A stretch of DNA of 64,000 bases from JAVXTH01 sp036642795 (GTDB lineage: Bacteria; Bacillota_I; Bacilli_A; Erysipelotrichales; Erysipelotrichaceae). The DNA lies in the NCBI GenBank assembly GCA_036642795.1, contig JAVXTH010000004.1:19028-83027 (forward strand), given 5' to 3'. Below, in pieces: positions 34,861 to 42,826 of the stretch. Below the pieces are notes generated by a model. That model ran no database searches and was not told the origin of the DNA. It worked only from the letters and a program-made list of their open reading frames with translations. Position 1 is the first letter of the stretch, and each line of letters opens with the position of its first letter. The position numbers and the translations under genes are program-made.

Positions 34861-36450
34861 ATGGATTTTAAAACCGAAATAAAGCGCAGAAGAACCTTTG
34901 CAATCATTTCACATCCAGATGCTGGTAAAACAACGTTAACGGAAAAACTTTTATTGTATGGAGGAGCTATTTTATCCGCCGGATCTGTAAAAGGTAAGAA
35001 ATCAAGTAAACATGCTGTATCCGATTGGATGGAAATTGAAAAGCAACGTGGAATTTCTGTTACAAGTAGTGTGATGCAGTTTCAATATGATAATTTTTGT
35101 ATCAATATTTTAGATACACCAGGTCACCAAGACTTTAGTGAAGATACTTACCGAACTTTAATGGCTGCGGATTCTGCTGTTATGGTAATTGATGCATCCA
35201 AAGGGGTTGAAACACAAACAAAGAAATTATTTAAAGTTTGTTTATTACGTAAAATACCGGTCTTTACTTTTATTAATAAAATGGATCGGGCCGCAATGGA
35301 TCCATTTAAATTATTAGAACACATTGAATCAGAATTAGGAATTGTTACTTATCCTATGAATTGGCCAATTGGTTCAGGTAAAGACTTTAAAGGCGTATTT
35401 GAAAGAGATCATAAACGTATTATTACGTTTAATGGTGGAAATCATGGCCAAAAAGAAGTAGATGTAATCGAAGGGGAATTAGATGACCCTAAATTCAGTG
35501 ATATTTTAGGTGAAGACTTTTATGCACAACTTAAAGAAGATGTTGAATTATTAGATGGTGCTAGTAGTGAATACGATAGTGAAGAAGTTCAACAAGGAAT
35601 GTTAACACCGGTATTCTTTGGATCTGCATTAACTAATTTTGGCGTTGAACCTTTCTTAGAACATTTTCTTACGATGACAAGTTCACCTTTGCCAAGAATT
35701 GGAAGTAATGGTGAAATTGATCCTTTGAAGGATGAATTCACTGCATTTGTCTTTAAAATACAAGCAAATATGAATAAAGCTCATCGAGACCGGATTGCCT
35801 TTATGCGTATTTGTTCAGGAAAATATACAAAAGGAATGGAAGTTTATCATGTAGAAGGGAATCGCAAAATCAAATTATCACAACCTCAGCAATTTATGGC
35901 TGAGAATCGTGAAATTGTTGAAGAAGCATTTGCTGGTGATGTCATTGGCGTATTTGATCCCGGTATTTTCTCAATTGGAGATACGTTATGTGATGTTAAT
36001 CATGTATTTACTTTCGCAAGTATTCCAACCTTTGCTCCTGAACACTTTGCTAGAGTGCAACAAATTGACACAATGAAGCGAAAACAATTTCTAAAGGGAA
36101 TTACTCAAATTGCTCAAGAAGGTGCAATTCAAGTCTTTCAAGAGATTAATATTGGGATGGAAGAAATTATCGTTGGTGGTGTTGGTGTACTACAATTTGA
36201 TGTCTTAAAACAAAGACTAAAGAGTGAATATAATGTTGATATTAAATTAGATATCTTACCTTATCAAAGTGTTCGATGGATTGAAAATGAAGGATTAGAC
36301 CCAAATACTTTAAATCTTACTTCAGAATCAAAAAGAGTAAAAGATTTAAAAGATCGTTATTTAATTATCTTTGCGAATAACTGGGGAATTAAATGGGCAT
36401 TAGAACAAAACAAAGGTCTTATTTTATCTGAAGTAGGAACCATCAAATAG
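34861..36450 (+). CDS. prfC: Peptide chain release factor 3
   Basis: This 529-residue translational GTPase recycles RF1/RF2 after termination. G1 is SHPDAGKTTL near residue 17, the switch I region holds EKQRGISVTSSVMQF, G3 is DTPGHQDFSEDTYR and G4 is NKMDRA. The C-terminal VGVLQFDVLKQRLKSEYNV is typical of RF3. It is a single-gene unit with its own promoter and terminator, inserted between gpsA and spoIVA relative to Bacillus. Confidence 0.96.
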   Translation: MDFKTEIKRRRTFAIISHPDAGKTTLTEKLLLYGGAILSAGSVKGKKSSKHAVSDWMEIEKQRGISVTSSVMQFQYDNFCINILDTPGHQDFSEDTYRTLMAADSAVMVIDASKGVETQTKKLFKVCLLRKIPVFTFINKMDRAAMDPFKLLEHIESELGIVTYPMNWPIGSGKDFKGVFERDHKRIITFNGGNHGQKEVDVIEGELDDPKFSDILGEDFYAQLKEDVELLDGASSEYDSEEVQQGMLTPVFFGSALTNFGVEPFLEHFLTMTSSPLPRIGSNGEIDPLKDEFTAFVFKIQANMNKAHRDRIAFMRICSGKYTKGMEVYHVEGNRKIKLSQPQQFMAENREIVEEAFAGDVIGVFDPGIFSIGDTLCDVNHVFTFASIPTFAPEHFARVQQIDTMKRKQFLKGITQIAQEGAIQVFQEINIGMEEIIVGGVGVLQFDVLKQRLKSEYNVDIKLDILPYQSVRWIENEGLDPNTLNLTSESKRVKDLKDRYLIIFANNWGIKWALEQNKGLILSEVGTIK

Positions 36451-36457
36451 TAAAATG

Positions 36458-36489
36458 AAAAGTAGCAATTAAGATTGCTACTTTTTTTT
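36458..36489. terminator. Terminator between prfC and xpt
   Basis: A perfect 11-bp stem (AAAGTAGCAAT with ATTGCTACTTT) with a 4-base loop runs into eight T on the plus strand. On the minus strand a run of four T follows, so it may also stop xpt. Confidence 0.88.
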
Positions 36490-37057
36490 AACGAAACGTA
36501 ATACCATTTTCATCGATTTTATCAATAACAGCTAAAGATTGATAAGGATAACCATCCTTTCTAAGCTTATCTCCGCCTTTTTGAAACCCTTTCTCAATGA
36601 TTGAGCAACAACCGCAAAGCTTTACATTTGCGTCTTCACAAAGCCCTATAAGCCCATACATGGCTTCTCCTGTAGCCATAAAATCATCAAGGATTAAAAC
36701 GCGATCTTGTTCATTTAAATAACGCTTTGAAATCGTCGCATAATAACGTGTTTTCTTTGTGTAACTAAATACTTCTCTTTGGTAAATATCCTCATCTTGA
36801 TTCGCTGCTTTCTTCTTCGCAAAGACAACTGGAATATTATTAAAGTACTGTGCCGTAATCGCTGCGATGGCAATGCCACTTGCCTCAATTGTAACTATTT
36901 TATTAATGTTAGATTCTTTAAATCGTTCATATATTTCTTTGGCAATCGCTTGTAATAGGGTAATATCAAGTTGATGATTTAAAAAACTATCTACTTGTAC
37001 AATATTTCCATCTTTAATTAATCCATCTTGCATAATTCGCTTTTTTAATTGTTCCAT
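36488..37057 (-). CDS. xpt: Xanthine phosphoribosyltransferase
   Basis: This 189-residue enzyme converts xanthine and PRPP to XMP in purine salvage. The PRPP-binding motif VLILDDFMATGEAM lies near residue 125, and the N-terminal VDSFLNHQLDITLL matches the Xpt family. ATG 37057 gives the family N-terminus MEQLKKRI; a TTG one codon upstream is possible. I looked for the guanine riboswitch that often precedes xpt and did not find its conserved core. Confidence 0.93.
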   Translation of the reverse strand: MEQLKKRIMQDGLIKDGNIVQVDSFLNHQLDITLLQAIAKEIYERFKESNINKIVTIEASGIAIAAITAQYFNNIPVVFAKKKAANQDEDIYQREVFSYTKKTRYYATISKRYLNEQDRVLILDDFMATGEAMYGLIGLCEDANVKLCGCCSIIEKGFQKGGDKLRKDGYPYQSLAVIDKIDENGITFR

Positions 37058-37162
37058 CAAATTACCAACTTTCTTATTTCTCTCTTATCATAATCGTATT
37101 TCATAATAATTTCAATCTTTACGTTTGAAGATTTGTTTTAATTATCAAATAAATTAATCTTG

Positions 37163-37191
37163 TTCTATTCCTTTTGATACTTTCATAAATT
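37163..37191 (+). promoter_or_regulatory. Candidate sigma-E promoter of spoIVA
   Basis: TTCTATT (37163-37169), exactly 14 bases, then CATAAATT (37184-37191) resembles the mother-cell sigma-E pattern (ATATT, 14 bases, CATACAAT), 25 bases before the spoIVA start. No extended sigma-A -10 is present here, unlike at neighbouring genes. Confidence 0.5.
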
Positions 37192-37216
37192 AAGAGTGAA
37201 TAAGGGAGGATTTCAA

Positions 37217-38695
37217 ATGAACACCACGGATATTTTGAAAAATATAGCACAGAGAACAGGTGGAGATATATACTTAGGGATTGTCGGTCCAGTTAGAGTA
37301 GGTAAGTCAACCTTCATAAAAGGATTTATGGAAAAAGTAGTAATTCCACATGTTGTAGATGAGTATGAAAAAGCACGTATGATCGATGAATTACCACAAG
37401 CAGGCGTTGGTAAAACAATCATGACAACGGAACCAAAATTTGTTCCAGCTAATGCCGCAAATATTGAATTTGAAGATGGCTTTAAAGTTAATGTTCGTTT
37501 AGTAGACTGCGTCGGTTACGTGATCCCTGAAGCAAAAGGATATAAAGATGAAAATGGCATGCGGATGGTTCGAACTCCTTGGTTCGATGATCCAATTCCT
37601 TTTAATGAAGCCGCTAAAACCGGTACCCAAAAAGTCATTCAAGATCATTCTACCATCGGTATTGTAATTACGACCGATGGGAGTGTTACCGACCTAACGC
37701 GCGATGCTTATATTGATGCGGAAGGAGAAGTAATTGATGAGTTAAAACGCATTGGAAAGCCCTTTATCGTCATTTTAAACACGGCAAACCCAAATAGTAT
37801 CCAAGCAAAGACAATCATTGATAAACTAAGTGAAAAATATGAAGTTCCGATATTAGGTATTTCAGTCGCAAATATGAGTGAGAATAATATATATGATATT
37901 TTAAGAGAAGCTTTATATGAATTCCCAGTATCACAAATTAATATTAATATGCCCGATTGGATTGCTGTATTAGATGAGGATCATTGGATGAAAAAGAGCT
38001 TTAATGAAACCATTCAAGAGAGTATGTCTAGTGTTGAACGTTTAAGAGAAGTTGAGAATATAACGGAAGTATTAAATACAAATGAATATATCGAAAGCAG
38101 TAATATCGCAACCATTGATACAGGGGCAGGAATTGTAAATGTAGATATTGTTGTCAAAAATGGACTTTATAATGAAATATTAAAAGAGATCATTGGAATT
38201 GAAATTAATAATAAAGCGGAACTAGTTTCTTTGATGCAAGATTATGCAAAGGCGAAAAAAGAATATGATGCAATTTCATCTGCATTAAAGATGGTGAAAC
38301 AAACTGGTTATGGTTTTGCCAGTGCATCGCTTCAAGATATTGCATTATCAAAACCAGAAATTATCAAACAAGGAAATCGTTATGGGGTGATGTTAAAAGC
38401 AATTGCACCAAGCATTCATATGATTAAAGTCGATGTTGAAAGTTGTTTTGAGCCGATTATTGGAAGCAAAGAACAAAGTGAAGAACTGATTCATTATTTA
38501 TTAAGAGATGCGGGAACGAATGAATTAAGTATTTGGGAATCAGATATTTTCGGAAGAAAATTATCGGATCTAATTCAAGATGGTTTGAATGCGAAATTAT
38601 CCATGATTCCGGAAGCTGCAAGAGTTCGTTTACAAGATATATTGACTAAACTAGTTAATAAAGGGAAGGGAAATGTAATTGCGATTGTACTTTAA
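37217..38695 (+). CDS. spoIVA: Spore coat morphogenetic ATPase SpoIVA
   Basis: This 492-residue protein polymerises on the forespore surface and anchors the spore coat. The N-terminal P-loop is GPVRVGKST near residue 24, with TTEPKFVP and VDCVGYVIPEAKG following in the GTPase-like domain. The middle domain and the hydrophobic C-terminal end (VIAIVL) also fit SpoIVA. ATG 37217 follows GGGAGGA by 6 bases; GTG 37196 lies upstream of that site. It precedes hup, as in B. subtilis. Confidence 0.95.
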   Translation: MNTTDILKNIAQRTGGDIYLGIVGPVRVGKSTFIKGFMEKVVIPHVVDEYEKARMIDELPQAGVGKTIMTTEPKFVPANAANIEFEDGFKVNVRLVDCVGYVIPEAKGYKDENGMRMVRTPWFDDPIPFNEAAKTGTQKVIQDHSTIGIVITTDGSVTDLTRDAYIDAEGEVIDELKRIGKPFIVILNTANPNSIQAKTIIDKLSEKYEVPILGISVANMSENNIYDILREALYEFPVSQININMPDWIAVLDEDHWMKKSFNETIQESMSSVERLREVENITEVLNTNEYIESSNIATIDTGAGIVNVDIVVKNGLYNEILKEIIGIEINNKAELVSLMQDYAKAKKEYDAISSALKMVKQTGYGFASASLQDIALSKPEIIKQGNRYGVMLKAIAPSIHMIKVDVESCFEPIIGSKEQSEELIHYLLRDAGTNELSIWESDIFGRKLSDLIQDGLNAKLSMIPEAARVRLQDILTKLVNKGKGNVIAIVL

Positions 38696-38823
38696 TCCAC
38701 AATTTATGTAGTAAAATATTAGAACAATTGAATCATTTTTTGGTCGATTTATGAGAAACTTAATAAAAATACTAATATTTAACGTAAAAAGTACAAAATA
38801 TCCGTTTAACACTAATAAATATG

Positions 38824-38852
38824 TTGAAATATATTCTCTACAATGTTATTAT
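38824..38852 (+). promoter_or_regulatory. Sigma-A promoter of hup
   Basis: TTGAAA (38824-38829), a 17-base spacer and TATTAT (38847-38852) preceded by TGT form a strong extended promoter, 24 bases before the start. Confidence 0.7.
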
Positions 38853-38876
38853 ATACCTATGTTGGAGGTATTTAAT

Positions 38877-39161
38877 ATGACAGAAATTTTGAATAAAAAG
38901 GCATTAGTAGAAGTACTAGCTGAAAAGCTTGAAATGACGAAAAAAGATGCTACAGTAGCCGTAGAAACCGTTTTTGCGGAAATCACAAGTACTCTTGCAA
39001 AAGAAGGAAAAGTTGATATTTCAGGTTTTGGTAAATTTGAAGTTAAGCATCGTCCTGCTCGTCAAGGTATTAACCCAGCTACAAAACAACCGCTTTCAAT
39101 TCCTGCTAGTAAAGCTCCAGGATTCAAAGCAGCTAAAGCTCTAAAAGAAGCAGTAAAATAA
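38877..39161 (+). CDS. hup: DNA-binding protein HU
   Basis: This 94-residue histone-like protein compacts and bends DNA. The arm region shows DISGFGKFEVKHRPARQGINP split over residues 50-70, followed by KAPGFKAAKALKEAV. ATG 38877 follows GGAGG; the frame extends upstream through the promoter, so longer versions are not credible. It follows spoIVA, as hbs does in Bacillus, and has a strong terminator. Confidence 0.96.
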   Translation: MTEILNKKALVEVLAEKLEMTKKDATVAVETVFAEITSTLAKEGKVDISGFGKFEVKHRPARQGINPATKQPLSIPASKAPGFKAAKALKEAVK

Positions 39162-39175
39162 GCATTAGATTTTAT

Positions 39176-39206
39176 AAGTAGCGTTGAAAAACGCTTCTTT
39201 TTTTTT
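39176..39206 (+). terminator. Terminator of hup
   Basis: A stem of AGCGTT with AACGCT, with a GAAA-type loop and outer AAG/CTT pairs, is followed by about eight T. Confidence 0.85.
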
Positions 39207-39261
39207 AGAAAAAAAGGATTTTACTAAATATTCGCTTATATCATTATAAGGGGGTATTGAA

Positions 39262-40746
39262 ATGAAAATAATGTTTCACTTTTGTATTACTTTTCTATTT
39301 TGCTTCTTACTTATTTCAATTCAAGATATACATGCTACAACAAAAGAAGAAATGCCTTATGAAATAAATCAAATTACAGCCACAAGCAATGGATTTGAAT
39401 TAAGTGGGTGGGGGATTATTACAAACAATCAGCACTTTTTAGATGCTTCTACTCATTCCTATCGAATTATTCTAACCAGCAACCAAGAACAACTTTTTTT
39501 CAAAGCAAATATGCAAGCTCAAAATCAAAGTGAATTAATGCAAGTATTAGGGACACGTAAATGCGGATTAAATGAATATGGTCAAGTTTCGAACACTTGT
39601 TGGTATGATTACATCAATGTAGGATTTAAAACATTGATTCCTTATCAACAATTAAAAATGGATCAAGAATACACCGTTTCACTTGAAATAACAGCTAAAA
39701 AAACGAATACAGTAAAGCGCATTAATTTATATTATCCAACCGAATTACCAATTACTCATATTAATGATATTTATGAGTATCGAGCCATTTCTTCATTAGA
39801 AGATACCTCTTTAATCGTTAGCTATTTTGATGTATTTGTAAGACCAAAACCAGCTATAAAAAAGAGCTTTTATCGTACCAGAAATGTATGTAGTGTCTCT
39901 TATGGAAATTTACTATATTTTAAATCTAATACACTCTATAACAACATCTATGAAAAGCAACTTATAAAAGGTACTACTTATTATCGATTAGCTGGAAATG
40001 AGGCAGATTGTGAACGAAATCATCGTGTAATTAAAGAGGGAAGTCATATTACACCAGCCTGGATAGCTAGTTCCTTCGTCGATTATAATGGTAAGCCATT
40101 AACTATTAAAACCTTTCTAAACAATCAGCCACCAGCCTTAAAAATCAGTCAAAACCCAACCATAACATTAGATAATGTCGCATTATTCAATCCATTTCAA
40201 TATGTAAGTGCTTATGACAAAGAAGATGGAGATTTAACGGATAAAATAGTAAAAATAAGTGGGCAAGTGATTGAAACGGTAGGGAGTTATGAACTTATAT
40301 TCAAAGTTAGCGATAAAAATGGCTTAAGTGATCAAAAATCAATGATCGTAAATGTAAAAGAAAATCCAAATACACCTCCATGGATTGAGGCCTACGATAA
40401 GATAATTCATCAATATGTACCATTTGATTATCTAAAAGATATCATTGGTGGAGATAAAGAAGATGGTGATTTATCTCATCGAATTACTTATACTGGAGAA
40501 GTTGATGTTGAAAAGCTAGGCGATTACCAAGTTCATTATCAAGTCAAAGATAGTAAACACATGGTTGCTGATAAAACAATAAATATTAAAGTTATAAAGA
40601 ACCCACGAGAAATTATTCGTTACATCGATAAGAATTATCCGTGGTATAAAGAAAAGATACCAGTCAACTGGAAGAAGAAGTATGACAAATTATTAGATCA
40701 ATTGGAAAAGGAAAGAACCATCCTCACTCTAGATATAGACTCATAG
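39262..40746 (+). CDS. Secreted protein with two Ig-like DUF5011-type domains
   Basis: This 494-residue protein has a signal peptide (hydrophobic core about residues 4-21, probable cleavage near HATTKEE). The N-terminal 270 residues are unfamiliar and contain a cysteine pair around CGLNEYGQVSNTC. Two Ig-like repeats follow at about 290-365 and 370-450, each with the signature KEDGDLT/S followed by a GxYxVxYxVxD-like strand pattern, as in DUF5011. A short charged tail of about 45 residues ends it. No sorting signal (LPxTG) is visible, so it is probably secreted or wall-associated. The role is unknown. Confidence 0.78.
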   Translation: MKIMFHFCITFLFCFLLISIQDIHATTKEEMPYEINQITATSNGFELSGWGIITNNQHFLDASTHSYRIILTSNQEQLFFKANMQAQNQSELMQVLGTRKCGLNEYGQVSNTCWYDYINVGFKTLIPYQQLKMDQEYTVSLEITAKKTNTVKRINLYYPTELPITHINDIYEYRAISSLEDTSLIVSYFDVFVRPKPAIKKSFYRTRNVCSVSYGNLLYFKSNTLYNNIYEKQLIKGTTYYRLAGNEADCERNHRVIKEGSHITPAWIASSFVDYNGKPLTIKTFLNNQPPALKISQNPTITLDNVALFNPFQYVSAYDKEDGDLTDKIVKISGQVIETVGSYELIFKVSDKNGLSDQKSMIVNVKENPNTPPWIEAYDKIIHQYVPFDYLKDIIGGDKEDGDLSHRITYTGEVDVEKLGDYQVHYQVKDSKHMVADKTINIKVIKNPREIIRYIDKNYPWYKEKIPVNWKKKYDKLLDQLEKERTILTLDIDS

Positions 40747-40947
40747 CCTATATCTTCACAATACACTACTTCGCATAATGTTAATTATGTAAGATTTATA
40801 TTGGATAATTATTAAGCTTTTATCGTAATTGAAAGATTTAGCTTAATTATTACTTTAAATATGCTTATCACTTACCTTACTGATAACTATATGGATTTGA
40901 ACTGCTTTTACTCTATCTTTGATCCATATTGTTTAATAACAGCCTTC

Positions 40948-41003
40948 GTGAGAGCAATCGAGATAACGGAATCAAGGTAATTACCCACCTCGATTGCTCT
41001 CAC
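40948..41003. repeat. Perfect 15-bp inverted repeat (large hairpin)
   Basis: GTGAGAGCAATCGAG (40948-40962) pairs exactly with 40989-41003 around a 26-base loop. The loop contains a second perfect palindrome, GGTAATTACC (40976-40985). The arms are richer in G and C than the surroundings. No T run follows on either strand, so it is not a standard terminator. Confidence 0.85.
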
Positions 41004-41111
41004 AGTTCCTTATATTTACACTAATTGATATATAACACTGTTATTCAGCTTAATAATGTTTATAATCTACTTTTGTTTCTTTTATATTCATTTTACTTAT
41101 CTATTATTGTT

Positions 41112-41139
41112 TTGCTTTCTTTGTTAAGTATGATATGAT
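41112..41139 (+). promoter_or_regulatory. Promoter of the two small membrane-protein genes
   Basis: TTGCTT (41112-41117), a 16-base spacer and TATGAT (41134-41139) preceded by TGA form an extended sigma-A promoter. Confidence 0.55.
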
Positions 41140-41158
41140 GTATGAAATTGGTGGTGTC

Positions 41159-41201
41159 TTCAATAAATATAATTTTTTGTATCAACTTAATATTTATTGA
41201 A
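41159..41201 (+). repeat. 12-bp hairpin in the leader, just before the ribosome site
   Basis: TTCAATAAATAT (41159-41170) pairs perfectly with 41190-41201 around a 19-base loop. The ribosome site GGAGG starts 6 bases later at 41207. It may influence translation or mRNA stability. Confidence 0.6.
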
Positions 41202-41217
41202 TAAATGGAGGAAAATC

Positions 41218-41406
41218 ATGACAAATTTTATTAAGTTATTATTTTTAAATTGTTCAATATTTAAAATGTCTTATTTGTTTAAGCAAATTTATGTAAATTA
41301 TTTATTTTTTGTTTCAATTGATCCACTTATAATAAGTAATAAATTATATTTATCACATAATTCACTTGAGTTCCCTTTTCAGCTACAATTTGGTGAAATT
41401 TTATGA
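41218..41406 (+). CDS. Small unknown hydrophobic protein, coupled to the next gene
   Basis: This 62-residue frame has a strong ribosome site (GGAGG, 6 bases before ATG 41218) and overlaps the next gene by 4 bases (ATGA), which supports translation. It is rich in Phe, Leu, Ile and Tyr with one moderately hydrophobic region at about residues 15-40. I recognise no family. It may be a small membrane protein or a leader peptide coupling translation of the downstream gene. Confidence 0.5.
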   Translation: MTNFIKLLFLNCSIFKMSYLFKQIYVNYLFFVSIDPLIISNKLYLSHNSLEFPFQLQFGEIL

Positions 41407-41819
41407 AACATTTAAATAAGAAATATGTCATCTATGGATTCGTTTTAATCATATCCCTGTTATTCAATATGTGTCTGCTTTTTTATGTTATGCGTGATTC
41501 TACTCGCTTTTATATCGGTGGTACTTATGAAACCGGTGATGATCCGAGGAGTATCCAATCGCTATTAATTTCAGAAGATAGTTATGATAAAGGAAAAAAA
41601 ACAATGGAAGTATTTATGTATTCAACTGACAGTACGATTGAAAAAGGTACGGCAACAAAATTAAGTGATACTATATATAAAATGTCCTTAAAAGGTCATA
41701 ATAAAAGTTATTATATTATTAGTTATAAGAAAAGAATTGATTTAATTGTTGATGATGAAGTTACAAGTTACAAAAAAATCGCGAATCATTTGATATTTAC
41801 CGGTAGTAAGCACGAATAA
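41403..41819 (+). CDS. Unknown membrane-anchored extracytoplasmic protein
   Basis: This 138-residue protein has one N-terminal hydrophobic helix at about residues 9-30 and a polar remainder of about 108 residues that should face outward. The body alternates beta-like stretches (KTMEVFMYSTDS, KSYYIISYKKRIDLIVDD). No family is recognised. It overlaps the upstream small gene by 4 bases and ends at a good terminator. Confidence 0.7.
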   Translation: MKHLNKKYVIYGFVLIISLLFNMCLLFYVMRDSTRFYIGGTYETGDDPRSIQSLLISEDSYDKGKKTMEVFMYSTDSTIEKGTATKLSDTIYKMSLKGHNKSYYIISYKKRIDLIVDDEVTSYKKIANHLIFTGSKHE

Positions 41820-41831
41820 TATATATCTATT

Positions 41832-41866
41832 AAACTACATCCTTAATGAAAGGATGTAGTTTCTTT
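41832..41866 (+). terminator. Terminator after the 41403 gene
   Basis: A perfect 11-bp stem (AAACTACATCC with GGATGTAGTTT) with a 9-base loop is followed by TCTTT. Confidence 0.75.
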
Positions 41867-41880
41867 GTTATGCCATTAAA

Positions 41881-41907
41881 TAAAAAAGACACTCATATAA
41901 GTGTCTA
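41881..41907 (-). terminator. Terminator of mrp
   Basis: On the minus strand a 7-bp stem (AGACACT with AGTGTCT) with a 6-base loop runs into six T, just after the mrp stop codon. Confidence 0.8.
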
Positions 41908-41915
41908 AATTGAAT

Positions 41916-42749
41916 TTATTTTAATTTTTCTAGTAAAAGATCAACCGCAGGTTTCATCATATCATCAATCTTAGTTTGAATGGCTGCTTCAAAATCATCA
42001 TCCTTATTTAGATTGGCAATCGAATCCAACATTGGTAATTCACATAATAACGTTAACTCATTCTTCGCAAGAAATTGTTGTGTATCATCTTTTTGATGAA
42101 TTGAAATATGTTTACCACAATCTGGGCATACAATATAACTCATGTTTTCAATAACACCTAAGACTTTGATTTCCATTTCTTTACACATATTGATGGCTTT
42201 TGACACAATCATCGAAACCATCGGCTGTGGTGTTGATACCATAACCACGCCTGTTAAAGGAATACTTTGCATAAGGGTTAAGGCAACATCGCCCGTTCCA
42301 GGTGGCATATCGATGAATAGAAAGTCTAATTCGCCCCAAATAACATCCGTCCAGAATTGTTTTACCGCATTGGATACAATTGGTCCACGCCATACAACTG
42401 GCTTATTTTCTTCTTCAATTAAGAAGTTTAAAGACATTACTTTAATACCATCTTTATCAATGACTGGTTCAATCGCATCATTACTACCATAAGCTTGTTC
42501 ATGCTCCAACGATAATAAACGTGGAATACTAGGACCAGTTATATCTGCATCCATAATTCCAACCTTATAACCACTTTTCACAAATTGCTTCGCAAGTAAA
42601 GCAGAAACCGATGACTTCCCTACTCCACCTTTACCACTCATAACCCCAATCACATATTTTATTTTATTATTAGGATTATTCTTTATTCCACAACTTTCTT
42701 CGTTCTTACCACAAGTTCCTTTACTTGGGCAACTATTACAGTCTGACAT
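41916..42749 (-). CDS. mrp: Mrp/ApbC family iron-sulfur cluster carrier ATPase
   Basis: This 277-residue P-loop protein of the Mrp/NBP35 group carries iron-sulfur clusters to target proteins. The deviant Walker A is SGKGGVGKSS (residues 38-47), with MDADITGPS and FLFIDMPPGTGDV following. An N-terminal cysteine group (Cys4, Cys7, Cys13, Cys20) and a C-terminal CPDCG may hold clusters. ATG 42749 is 8 bases from AAGGAG; GTG 42758 overlaps that site. It has its own promoter and terminator. Confidence 0.92.
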   Translation of the reverse strand: MSDCNSCPSKGTCGKNEESCGIKNNPNNKIKYVIGVMSGKGGVGKSSVSALLAKQFVKSGYKVGIMDADITGPSIPRLLSLEHEQAYGSNDAIEPVIDKDGIKVMSLNFLIEEENKPVVWRGPIVSNAVKQFWTDVIWGELDFLFIDMPPGTGDVALTLMQSIPLTGVVMVSTPQPMVSMIVSKAINMCKEMEIKVLGVIENMSYIVCPDCGKHISIHQKDDTQQFLAKNELTLLCELPMLDSIANLNKDDDFEAAIQTKIDDMMKPAVDLLLEKLK

Positions 42750-42778
42750 TTTATTCACTCCTTATAACTAACTTACAA

Positions 42779-42807
42779 ACTATACATTGTCTCTTAATAT
42801 TTGTCAA
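42779..42807 (-). promoter_or_regulatory. Sigma-A promoter of mrp
   Basis: On the minus strand TTGACA (42807-42802), a 17-base spacer and TATAGT (42784-42779) form a near-consensus promoter 30 bases before the start. Confidence 0.75.
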
Positions 42808-42826
42808 ATTACCCTTAATTACTGCA

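Larger units (their letters stand above)
40747..41158 (+). other. Gene-free gap rich in inverted repeats
   Basis: I find no credible gene from 40747 to 41217. The gap holds a series of inverted repeats: an 8-bp pair at 40731-40738/40748-40755 next to the preceding stop codon, 8 bp at 40811/40847, 6 bp at 40865/40886, 8 bp at 40889/40929, and a perfect 15 bp at 40948/41003. The promoter and leader of the next genes occupy 41112-41217. Short AT-rich pairs may be chance; the 15-bp one is not. Confidence 0.6.

Noticed and set aside
37058..37216. Purine riboswitch upstream of xpt
   Set aside because: The conserved three-way junction core bases are not visible on the minus strand between xpt and spoIVA.
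38751..38876. N-terminal extension of HU
   Set aside because: It would span the promoter and ribosome site of hup; the family starts at the Met at 38877.
40948..41003. Large hairpin as a Rho-independent terminator
   Set aside because: The loop is 26 bases and no T run follows on either strand.
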